Part shown: in pieces, positions 55,166-64,000 of the stretch
How the letters are laid out: the number at the start of each line of letters is the position of its first letter
Numbering within the stretch: position 1 is the first letter of the stretch
DNA from: Daphnia carinata
Taxonomy: Eukaryota; Arthropoda; Branchiopoda; Diplostraca; Daphniidae
NCBI RefSeq assembly: GCF_022539665.2
Contig: NC_081339.1
Coordinates: forward strand, 868,001-932,000
Reading direction: 5' to 3'
Length of the DNA: 64,000 bases
Notes under the pieces: model-generated
The model's input: only the letters and a program-made list of their open reading frames with translations
The model's database searches: none
What the model was told of the DNA's origin: nothing
Translations under genes and position numbers: made by a program

Positions 55166-55663
55166 TTCACTTATCTAAGTGCAGGATTTTCGTGGATAGA
55201 ATCTCGAAACGCTTCCCACAAGGGTCTCCATTGTTGAATATCCCCATTGAATTTTTTAGTTCGAGCGCTGTTAAATTTCGGGTCAGTAAAGGTGTTGATT
55301 CTTGTGGTTATACCGCAGGCAGTTAAGGTGGTTCGATGATTTGATTTGATCGAATTTCTAGCTCTATCATTTCGTCATTTTCGTCATCGTAGCTTTCCTC
55401 GTTGACGTAATCATCTGATTCGTCTTCGGATTAAAGTTGTTTATTGATTTCGATAACTTGTTCCTATTTATTTTTTAGTAATGCCCAGTTGATTTCAGTT
55501 TTTCTTGGTCACGGGCTTGGATTGTCTTTTCAAGCTCGACAGCAATTGTTTTCCAGACTGTCATCAATGTTGGTCGACGTTTTACGAGTTTTACTTTTGT
55601 CCCTGAAGGTTCAATAATATCTTCATTTGATTTGGATGCTGAATCAGTTTTCTTTTGAGACAT
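55166..55663 (-). pseudogene. gag: BEL gag, N-terminal half
   Basis: It starts ATG at 55,663 (MSQKKTDSASKSNEDIIEP). The later part reads KKFNGDIQQWRPLWEAF and SIHENPAL, the conserved BEL gag entry block, and stops exactly where the Gypsy-2 insertion begins. Its continuation is at 43,919. A stop lies between the two ORF pieces near 55,470. The 530-bp leader upstream includes a 63-codon Pro-rich frame (55,683-55,874) that may be part of an N-terminally extended gag. Confidence 0.8.
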
Positions 55664-56177
55664 TTTTTTTTCATAAAATGGTTTAGTAGAATAAACGTTT
55701 AATGAGTTGGTGCTTTTTAGTTGAAGCGAAAAGTAACCGTGCTAATGGTAATGGTTCTTCAGGCTCGGTCGTTAATGTTGGTGGAATTTGTATTGGCGAA
55801 GGTGAATCTTCCCCCAATCTGATATCAGGAGTTGGCGGGAACTCTAATTCTTCATTGGATTTTAATGGTGTCAATGGAATTGCGTCCGTAGATGATTCAG
55901 CTGGAGGGCTTTATTCTTGGCTCTAATCCTATTTTTTTCCCCTTTTGGTGAAGTTTGGAAACCTTTTGGCGGTCCTGAGATTATGGCCAAATGGTAAAGA
56001 CCTGTAGGTAAATAAATACCTGGTTCTATGTAACCCGGTAACCCGTACACAATTTGTGTCGATCGGACTTACCAATGTGCACTGTAGCCGCGTATGACGA
56101 TCGGTTCACAGGTACGAACCATTGACAATTATTGCCCGGTTCTTGGTTGCTCAATAAATGAATTCGCTATCGGCTTC

Positions 56178-56191
56178 GGTTCGAAGGACCA
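56178..56191 (-). other. BEL primer binding site
   Basis: GGTTCGAAGGACCA on the plus strand reads as a tRNA 3' end (T-arm plus CCA). It lies 3 bp from the LTR. An arginine tRNA would fit, but the isoacceptor was not verified. Confidence 0.65.
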
Positions 56192-56194
56192 AAG

Positions 56195-56593
56195 TGTGGA
56201 GCTTGAAGGCGATTGGTTCACTGTGATTTCGGTAACGGGTAGCGATTCCACTTACTCAGGCTTTGGCGAACCGTAGGTTGATAGAAATCAACTCAGTTCA
56301 AATAAATGACAAAAAAACACAGGAGAAGGCTTTTATTACCATTAATATTAGCAGGATAATATAGCCGAATTTAGTTGTGGTGATCTGGATGACCTGAAGA
56401 AGAATGATTATTTAACCTCAAAAACGGCCAGCTTATGTACTAGCGCATTACGTATAGTTACAATACAACGTTTCTTAGTTAGAGGGGCTAACCAGTAAAT
56501 TCTTGGTATTCGGAGGGGTGAGCGCATGACTCATAGTTATTTGGAATTGTGTTTTAGTTTGGCGCCCCCTCCTGGTAATATCTCGAAACTACA
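56195..56593 (-). repeat. BEL LTR shared by the main copy and a deleted second copy
   Basis: Nearly identical to 37,176-37,575. On its right it is again followed by TCCTCCCCCGG, i.e. the polypurine tract of another BEL copy. Confidence 0.8.
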
Positions 56594-57011
56594 TCCTCCC
56601 CCGGTTGATCAGGATGATTAGCAATTTTCGGTTGATAATTAAAATCCTGTGGCAATTTTGCAAATGTTTTTCTGTTGATCAGTGGATGGATCATTGACGT
56701 CCGGGCCAATATTCGAGGTGTTCTCTGCAACAACTGCGTCGGGTTCGTCTGAGAAAACTTCCAATGGGAATAGATTTTGGATAGGGCGAATAGTTTGACC
56801 TGATTCTGATCTCCACTGCACGAACTACTCCGTCTGATTCGGGAAATAATCGTGTAACTATTCCATAAGGCCATAATTGTCGCTGAATATTGGATTCATG
56901 TACTAAGACAATTTCACCAACCCGAATGGGGCGTGTGGGGGCGATTTGCAGTGCGAATACGGGATTGTGTTTTTGTTCGGCGCTCCCTCCTGGTAATATC
57001 TCGAAACTACA
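56594..57011 (-). pseudogene. Remnant of a second BEL copy: DUF5641 end joined to an LTR tail
   Basis: 56,594-56,958 repeats the last pol domain (RVGEIVLVHESNIQRQLWPY). It is joined directly to GGATTGTGTTTTTGTTCGGC...GAAACTACA (56,962-57,011), the outer end of a BEL LTR. Most of the copy is deleted. Confidence 0.75.
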
Positions 57012-57346
57012 GTGTCTACTGCAGTCACAGTGGTTGGGCCAATCAAATTGCGAGAATCGTGTGCCGCTGGGAACCCGAATGGTCGAGTCAACTTCCCAGA
57101 GACCATGTTGCATTGACATCCGATATGTGAATATGATAACGATATTTCGCAGGGCCATCTACCAGTAATAAATAACAACCAAACGCGGATTTCCCACGTA
57201 ATTTAATAAAAGATATGAAAATCTTAAGGATGTAAGCCAATGACTTAGAGTAATGGATTTTATAGTAAACAAAGCCCTTTGATTGACGATACTTTATTAG
57301 TTCATTCTACTAGTTTTGTTACATTTGTTTTTCAAAATTTGCTGAA

Positions 57347-59550
57347 AATGCAAAATAACAGGAGTTTATTGTGGAATTTCTTTCCTCGGGGGGATAGATA
57401 TGCTGTAGACCACAAAGTTACATGCAACAAATGTGGTAATACTATTCTGACCAGCGGGAATACCCTACAAGATAACATTTATCAAAAGTATTTGGATGAG
57501 GTTGCTGAAAAAGCACTGCCGCATGCCACGCTATCCACTAGGGCTACTGATGCGTGTAACCAAGGTAAACTATGATAAATTACAATATAAAACTTCAACA
57601 ATATAATTTTTAACAACAATTTTGACAACAAAGATTCGTCGAACGCCGTTCCATCATCAGAAACCAACCACTCACGTCGCAGGGATAATAACTAGGTTGT
57701 TCATTATCCAAAAGATGGAGTCTTTATGCAAAGTTTTTTATAAAAATATGGCTGAATTCATCGCCAGAGAAATGCAACCCATTCATGTGGTTGAAAATAA
57801 TGGTTAATTTTGATACATACGCTATAGATAATCGACGTTTTAAATATTTTTCTTTACAAATTTTTGCATGCTTCAACGATCTACTAGAGTACCTAGATCC
57901 TCGCGTTATATTGCCATATAGAACAATTCTGACAAACAATTAGATTCCTAGTGAATTTCAAAGCGCTAGGGCAGGGTTGTTTGAGGAACTTCGGTCCTGC
58001 ACCCTATGTTTCTTTAACAACCGACTGTTGGTCGCCTCCAGCGAACTGTCCATTTCATCGTGAATGGACAGTTGTAGTCCCGCGCTTTGTCCACAACTTT
58101 CCTGACGGGCTTGCACATGGTACGCGAACTGAGGGGAAAATAGGAAAGGGTGGTGTTGGATTGGGGAATTACTAAGAAAGTGGTTTGTGTAGTAAGTGAC
58201 CACGCGGCCAATATTGTTGTCGCGATCAACAAGCTCACGGAAATGTTTAAGGACAAAGTTAAGACAATTCAATATTTTGAAATGCATAAAAACTGAATTA
58301 CGATTTAAGTCAAAGAAACAATTGTTATAGCTATGTTTATTTAAATGTAACATTTTTAGGGTAGCAAGAAACTATAAACATCTAAATAACGATGTTTCTT
58401 TTATCAAGCCTTTGTAATCATATTCCCTGTGTTGCCCACAACCTTCATCTCGCTGTAATGAGACCATTAATTCCCCCATTGTATCCTACGCTATGAAGCA
58501 GTGTAGAGAAATCGTCACCTACTTCCATTCTAGCCATTCAGCAGTTGATGCTCTCAAGAAACATTGCTCAAACAATGGTGGCCTTAATGGACGTCAGCTG
58601 CAGCAAGATGTCGTTACAAGGTGGAACAGCCAGTTTATTATGAAAAAAGCATGTTGGATCTCGAAATACCCAGAAGTACAGCCATTGGCGACCTCCACCG
58701 AATGGATTTAGCTTCCGAAGTTGAGCAGTTGGACCTTCTGGAAGAAACTAGCAAGGTGCTTAGTCCATGTGAAAAAGTAACCGGAGAGCTTTCCTCACAA
58801 AGATATCCTTCATCATTAAAGGTAAAACTACTAGAAACATAACGAGAAAAATTAAAGCCGATATTTATTTTAACAACGTCACCCAAGTTCAAAGGACTCC
58901 TTATCTTCAGAGATCGGCTGAGGAGGAACATTAAGCATTGCTCTTATAATTGATAACAAACTAACCCGGACACAAGGCTCAGAACGGCCATTTGTTTCAT
59001 CGGCTACTTTTATTGATGCAAGGGATACAAAATAACAATTTTAAAGTTACATTAGCTTCATATTAAAAATTTTTATTGGAAGATTCAAAGGCATGTGCCA
59101 TATGGACATTTCCCGGGCGGAGAAACACCTTGAGAATCTTCTGTTCGGCAGTTCTCATGACGTGGAAGAACAGCCACCTACGCCAGCTACATCATCTACC
59201 AGCAACCGAACTTCTTTGTGTGTGAATCACGACCAGCGAGTTGTACGAATCAACGAAATAAGCAGTCGGCCAAGCACTAACTCCAGATCTAATGCTATGA
59301 ATCTCATAGAGAATATAAACTGCTCCCAATGATCGCCGGAAACGAGGATCCCTCTTCAGTAGTGGAGATCAAAAGCTGACCATTGCCTGTTAACAAATTT
59401 GATTCCTTTAATTGAAAAATTCACTGTGCACGTGCTACATCGGTGCTTTCGGAACAAGTCTTTTCCCACGTTTCGGACCGTATATCTTCCAATGGTAGTC
59501 GGATTTCTGGTAGCACAGTTGAAATGCTCCTCTTCCTCAACAGATAAAAT
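57347..59550 (+). pseudogene. ZBED-type hAT transposase, decayed
   Basis: Blocks in order: BED finger (DHKVTCNKCGNTILTSGNT), FNDLLEYLDPRVILPYRTI (hAT N-terminal catalytic entry, about 57,870-57,945), SLTTDCWSP (first catalytic region, about 58,012), AHNLHLAVMRPLIPPLYPT-like traces near 58,440, RQLQQDVVTRWNS, a helical insertion, and ATSVLSEQVFSHVSDRIS...VEMLLFLN (hATC dimerisation domain, about 59,430-59,545). Exons with GT-AG borders are visible, but stops and shifts are frequent. Terminal repeats were not identified. The order is that of ZBED/Activator-like transposases that cut with 8-bp duplications. Confidence 0.8.
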
Positions 59551-59837
59551 TTCTTTGAGGATTAAACCCCTTTTTCTTGTATTGTTTCGTGAAATACAGT
59601 TGAAGCAAACTATCAGCTCTTATTTTTTTAAATATTTTAACTCCCTAAGAAGTTGAGGATATGTTAGAAGCAAATAAAAAACATTTCAACCTTTATTCCC
59701 CTCCAACCTCCTACTTTTTTCTTGAACCCCAACTGCTTAACCCGTTTACCTCCTTACATCCTCAATGTCTTCTGTTGCTATCTACTGGAATTACTTCTTC
59801 ACACAATTTTTCAAGGAATTAGCAGTAGCGAAGTAAT

Positions 59838-59903
59838 AAAAAGCTGGTTTCGAACCTGTGCCTTCCTTGCATATTGCAGCCGCTCTAACCACTTATCCGT
59901 AGA
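59838..59903 (-). repeat. tRNA-like segment with A and B boxes
   Basis: On the minus strand: GTGGTTAGAGCGG (A box, 59,892-59,880), GGTTCGAAACC (B box, 59,856-59,846), then AGCTTTTT as a possible RNA polymerase III terminator. The T-arm and anticodon stems do not pair well, so this is a tRNA-derived repeat or tRNA pseudogene rather than a working tRNA. Confidence 0.6.
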
Positions 59904-59915
59904 AAGTTATAATAT

Positions 59916-60797
59916 TGCCCCCTATCAACGTATAGCTAAGTTACTTAGTAGTTTAGGGGGGTTATGTTAGAATATGGGAAAATGCGGAAAAAAATGCGAT
60001 AGACGTTACAGTGGATGCGAGACATGAATGAGCTCGTGTCCTTACATCGCTAAGGGGTTAGACAAATTGCCGTTAGGCAAAACCAAAAATTTTTACAAAT
60101 CTACTACAAATTGTATTTGCACTGGGCTACGGGAGACAGACTTCGGGATGGGAAGTCTCGTCTCCATGGTAACTAATTTAATGAATCATAGCATACGCTC
60201 CTTTTTCAAAATCTTTGTTTTTATGCGTTAAATTAGTATAAAAACGGGGATTGAACTATAGAACTGACACAGTTCATTAGTTATTCATCAGTTCATTAAC
60301 TATTGTGGAAAGAAGGTCTGTGGTATCGTTCGGCCTAGCCGTGTACTCAATAAATCAAATTTCCCGAAAATTAATTGTTTGCGCTATTTTCGCGAAACAT
60401 TTATATGAACTGTATCAGTTTTATAATCGAACCCCCGTTTTTATACTAATAAATAAAAAAATAAAAAGAATTAAATTTTGATCATTTAACGCATAAGAAC
60501 AAATATTAAAAAAAAGGCGCGTATGCCATGATTCGTTAAATTTCTTACCATGGAAACGAGACTTCCCATCCCAAAGTCTGTCTCCCGTAGCCTAGTGCAA
60601 ATACATTTTGTAACAGATTTGTAAAAATTTTTGGCTTTCCTTAACGGCAATTTGTCTCACCTCTTAGCGATTCAAGACACTAGCTAATTCATGTCTCGTT
60701 TCTATGGTAACGTCTACTGCATTTTTTCCCGCATTTTCCCATATTCTAACTTAACCCCCCTAAACTAGTAAATAACTTAGCTATACGTTAGGGGGCA
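59916..60797. repeat. Foldback element: near-perfect inverted repeat of about 370-390 bp
   Basis: The left arm 59,916-60,285 and the right arm 60,408-60,797 are reverse complements, with scattered differences (TGCCCCCTA...TAGGGGGCA at the tips, GGGAGACAGACTT/AAGTCTGTCTCCC inside). The loop is about 120 bp and non-coding. Each arm contains TATAAAAACGGGG pointing inward. Confidence 0.9.
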
Positions 60798-62405
60798 TTT
60801 TTTTTTAAGGGGGGTAGTCGGATTTTTTTGGAACATACTGTACCTTAGAATAATAGCTGACGAGCAGACATTATTGGGTTCAAACCGTTATACAGCACAA
60901 AACCCAAAAATAACTGCAAGGGTATTTTATATGACTGCAAATTGAGAAAATTTATCGGAGAACCGATAATTATAATAGAAAATAGTTTGTCTGAAGAATA
61001 GATACTCCTGGGGATTAGACAGGTAATTATCGAAGAGGCTTAGGTCACCATTTTTACATGTTTTCGATGTGTCCTTAGCCTCATTGTTGGTGGTATTTAG
61101 ACTTTTTATGAAAACAAGAAATTTGATATTGCTTTAGAAAATGCATGTACAATGCACTAATAATAAAATAACTAGCTGTTGTAAAGAATCTACTCAAAAG
61201 TTTTTTCTTTTGTTCGTTGGATCGCAGATTTTTTGGCAACCTGGATCTCTATCCCTTGGCAAACGCATATATTTGGATGTTGTTCGGATTTTCTACGATT
61301 TATCTTGTTGGTTTTTAAAGATCGACGATTTATTGTGCGATGTATCAAAACATCCTGGTCATTTATATGCAAAATTATAGTTAGTTTACATTAACAACAA
61401 GTTTTGTTTACATAAATGGATACTCTGCAAAATTCACGAGAATATCCCCAAAACAATTCGTTTGATCAAAAATATTATCATGGTAATCAGCAATTTATTA
61501 CGTTCGCAAACAAATTACTCGCTGTGGCCCACAAGCAGGAACTTCGCCAAATGGATGATCGAATTCTTGATCTGAAAACCCGACTTTTCAAGGCAGATTG
61601 CCCGCTCCTTTGCAAAGAATGCTGTTGTAGCAGGAAGACTGGACATTTTAAAAAATATGCACCTAATCTGCATACTAATCCGAAAAGGCTGTAAGCATCC
61701 TGATCGCAAGCGGATTGATCAGCACCAGTGATTTTCACTGGAATGCAGCAATATCCACGTAAAATTAGCATTTCTTCCCGACACGGCGTTTTAATTGACG
61801 CCGTATCATACATTCTTCATCAGAACCAGTTCAGTGATGTGCCGTTAAATCCCACAATATCAAAGTTGTAATGACCACAGATACCCTTATCGGAACAACT
61901 TAACGAGGCCGGGGCTCGAAAGATGTATTCCTGAAGAAACCAAAAGTGCAGTTTAAAACAGATAACAGAAAGAAGCTACCCACAGACTCTTCTATTGAAC
62001 GGAACGGGTAGTCATATGAGAGGGAAAACGCTGGAAGGTAACACCAAGATGGTCATGAACATTTCCGTGACCTATAGAAACGGAAGGGTTTGTGGGGCTA
62101 ACTAACTGCCCCATAGGTGCCTATCGAAGATTAAGTGGATACATTTACTTCGTCCTTATGAAGTTAAAGAAGTTAAGAAGAAAAAGAAGTTCAGTCGATG
62201 GACGTGGCACGAAGAAGTTATTAGCACGCGAATGCCTTCTGAAGCCTAGTGACAATATCACCTCTTCGAAACTAGCAGATATATCCTTACGAAAATATAC
62301 GTATTTTCTTATAAACAATATTTTTGACCGGTTTTGTAACAAAAACATTTAACAAAACAGAATAATTCGCACTGCTGCATGTAGAGCTGAAGAACCTCAT
62401 GGTAG
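60798..62405 (+). other. Unassigned region; one small open frame
   Basis: The frame 61,416-61,694 (92 codons from ATG) has a helical part (HKQELRQMDDRILDLKTRLF) and a Cys-rich end (CPLLCKECCCSRKTGHFKK). It matches no family I know, and no splice or promoter context supports it. The rest shows nothing recognisable. Confidence 0.3.
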
Positions 62406-62417
62406 AATGCCCTTGGT

Positions 62418-62527
62418 AGCCGGTGAAATAGGATTGAAACGAAATAGGACTGGAGAAATAGGATTGAAAATTTCCAGTCCTATTTCTACCAGTCCTATTT
62501 TGTTTCCGTTCTATTTCACCGCCAATC
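62418..62527. repeat. AGTCCTATTTC palindrome
   Basis: GGTGAAATAGGATTGAAACG at the left is mirrored by TTTCCGTTCTATTTCACCGC at the right. Internal GAAATAGGACTGG boxes run in both orientations. This is a minimal, palindromic member of the clusters at 4.8, 10.9 and 36.8 kb. Confidence 0.8.
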
Positions 62528-63018
62528 TTGCCCTTTTATCTTGTGAAATAAATCTTCACATGGAATGTCCCTCCATTTGGGTTGTGATTTTGCGCTTTCA
62601 TTCGCTGATTCCTCCATGGTACAATACGCATTCGTCTACCATATGGTATAAAATCTCCCACTCCTCTACTAGCCAAGAGTAAACCCTACTATTTCTCTAT
62701 GTTTTGGTTCTACTATGTATGGTGGTAGAAACTACGACTACGAAACTACAAACTCTATATCATCTTAACTTTTATGATGTATTCTTTACATTAATAATCG
62801 AATCATTTGTAGTTCAGGAAATTGGAGTGCTTGTAAATGAAATTCAATTTACAGGCAGAACTCCCCAATTATTGGTACGGCGGTGATAAACTTATCGTAG
62901 TAGGCGCTCGAGTGTTAATCCCTCTATACCTTGGCGCGATATACAGCGAAACGTAATCATGATTTACCGAGGGGAATCAAAAATCCACCAGCGAGTCCGA
63001 CAGACTATGTACTGGCAG

Positions 63019-64000
63019 CAGTGTTCGGCAAATCACTTGAAAAATGATTTTTAAATCAAATCATTTTTTTTAAATCGCTCAAAATCAAATAAAAAATCAA
63101 TCATTTTTCGAGAATTTTTTTCAAATTAAATCAAAATCAAATCAAAATCAAATCTTTTATTTGTATAGAAGAAGTAGCGAATAAATTAGCAGAAAAACTT
63201 TGAATTTGCAAATTTCCTAGAGTTTTTTGGCTATTTTCAGCAAAATCATGTACTCTAATAATTTGTCTCTCAGCCGGCTTCTTCTTGCGGACCAATGAAG
63301 CAATGCTGAAGAGACGTTCTACAGGGGCGCTGGAAGGTACAGCAGTATTGTACTTAATAAAATAGATTTAATTAATGGTTGTCTGTCTAACATTGACAAA
63401 CTAGTGTCTTTGTCAGACAAATATAGATCTCATCTTTGGTTGGGGAGGTCTCATCATCAGTAAAGCTATAGGGATCGTTATTTGTGGAGGAAGAAGCAGA
63501 AGGGACAACACGTTTAGAAAAACTATTCTAAGTCTAGAATTTAATCTACTGCGGGCGTGTTCCCTATCATCTTTAGATGACATCCAGGTAAACTTGAATT
63601 TAGGATGGGAGACGGATGCCAATATGTAGTCATCCTTAGTGAAAAGAGCACCAAATCTAAAGTAGGCAATACATTACATGGTCAGTAGGCTACTAATTAA
63701 CAATACTAGTTACCTTTGCTCAAGTTTTTCAAGTAATTTGTCGCGGATTAAATTGCCCTTTTCGAGCACTAAACCTTCAAGCTTTACTCGTATTTTGGTT
63801 CATGTCGGCAAAACATGGCCCAAGAAACAGTTGTCCTCACCCTGAAGAAGATCCAAATAAATTGAAATAGGCTGCATTATTGCAACATATTCAAATGGGT
63901 ATTCAAGATCTTCTTCGTTTATAGATGGGATGGTCAAGGTTTAGTACCACAGCCAAAGAACCAAACAAAGAATTCCACCTCGTTGGGCAAGAAGTTGGGA
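63019..64000 (-). mobile_element. hAT transposon, right part beyond the window
   Basis: CAGTGTTCGGCAAATCACTT at 63,019 is a typical hAT terminus, followed by repeated ATCAAAATCAA subterminal sequence. The coding strand is minus. Confidence 0.75.
63175..64000 (-). pseudogene. hAT transposase C-terminal part
   Basis: Minus-strand blocks from the window edge leftwards: INEEDLEYPFEYVAIMQPIS, LDLLQGEDNCFLGHVLPT (a hallmark hAT block), the ASVSHPKFKFTWM block, then VPSSAPVERLFSIASLVRKK (the hATC dimerisation domain, near 63,280-63,350). Frameshifts separate the blocks. The start of the gene lies beyond 64,000. The domain order matches hAT elements and the terminus at 63,019. Confidence 0.8.

Larger units (their letters stand above)
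37176..56593 (-). mobile_element. BEL/Pao LTR retrotransposon, minus strand, interrupted by other elements
   Basis: LTRs at 37,176-37,575 and 56,195-56,593 enclose, reading leftwards, a primer binding site, gag, peptidase, reverse transcriptase, RNase H, integrase and the DUF5641-type C-terminal domain of BEL/Pao elements. A Gypsy-2/Tigger block splits gag (43.92-55.16 kb), and a 1.5-kb element splits pol (40.03-41.53 kb). All reading frames are broken. Confidence 0.88.

Overview
The window is eukaryotic, AT-rich and almost entirely built of transposable elements. Short GT-AG introns (about 50-70 bp), an interstitial TTAGG-type telomeric run, TATA/TCAGT core promoters, and BEL/Pao, env-bearing Ty3/Gypsy, Tigger, hAT and MULE families all point to an arthropod (insect or crustacean). 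I cannot name the species. Only a few stretches look like non-mobile genes: a NOP53-like pseudogene (13.8-14.6 kb) and an unrecognised two-exon gene (12.3-12.8 kb).

Layout. 0-3.5 kb: three copies of a GCGGAC-rich repeat, then a decayed Tigger copy on the minus strand. 4.7-5.3, 10.5-11.0 and 13.2-13.5 kb: copies of a repeat that carries inverted AGTCCTATTTC boxes at one end and a tRNA-like segment at the other. 6.56-9.11 kb: a minus-strand, intron-rich MULE transposase gene with an open reading frame across ten exons. 11.03-11.31 kb: Tigger fragment. 15-19 kb: two decayed hAT elements. 19-22.5 kb: no genes, bounded by inverted copies of a 62-bp repeat. 22.9 kb: Gypsy protease scrap.

23,466-36,500: a full-length Ty3/Gypsy element (called Gypsy-1 here) with 365-bp LTRs differing at two bases and a CATG target duplication. 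Its order is LTR, coiled-coil gag, pol, an env-like glycoprotein reached by an apparent splice, a fourth gene with an acidic N-terminus and five ankyrin repeats, polypurine tract, LTR. The fourth gene has its own well-spaced TATA-Inr promoter and a downstream AATAAA.

37,176-57,011: a nested stack. A minus-strand BEL/Pao element is interrupted in gag by an older, 5'-truncated relative of the Gypsy element (Gypsy-2, 43.9-55.2 kb), which is itself interrupted in its reverse transcriptase by a complete Tigger element (45,274-48,161, TA duplication). The BEL pol also holds a 1.5-kb insertion flanked by a 9-bp duplication, and a second, mostly deleted BEL copy shares its right LTR. Gypsy-2 keeps the ankyrin gene, so this gene is an old, shared part of the lineage.

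57.3-59.55 kb: decayed ZBED-type hAT. 59.8-60.8 kb: a tRNA-like segment followed by an 880-bp foldback. 62.4 kb: an AGTCCTATTTC palindrome. 63.0-64.0 kb: the 3' half of another hAT running off the window.

The most notable system is the env-plus-ankyrin Gypsy lineage: a retrovirus-like element that appears to have acquired a promoter-driven ankyrin-repeat gene. What that gene does is unknown; a host-immunity (IkB-like) role is only a hypothesis.
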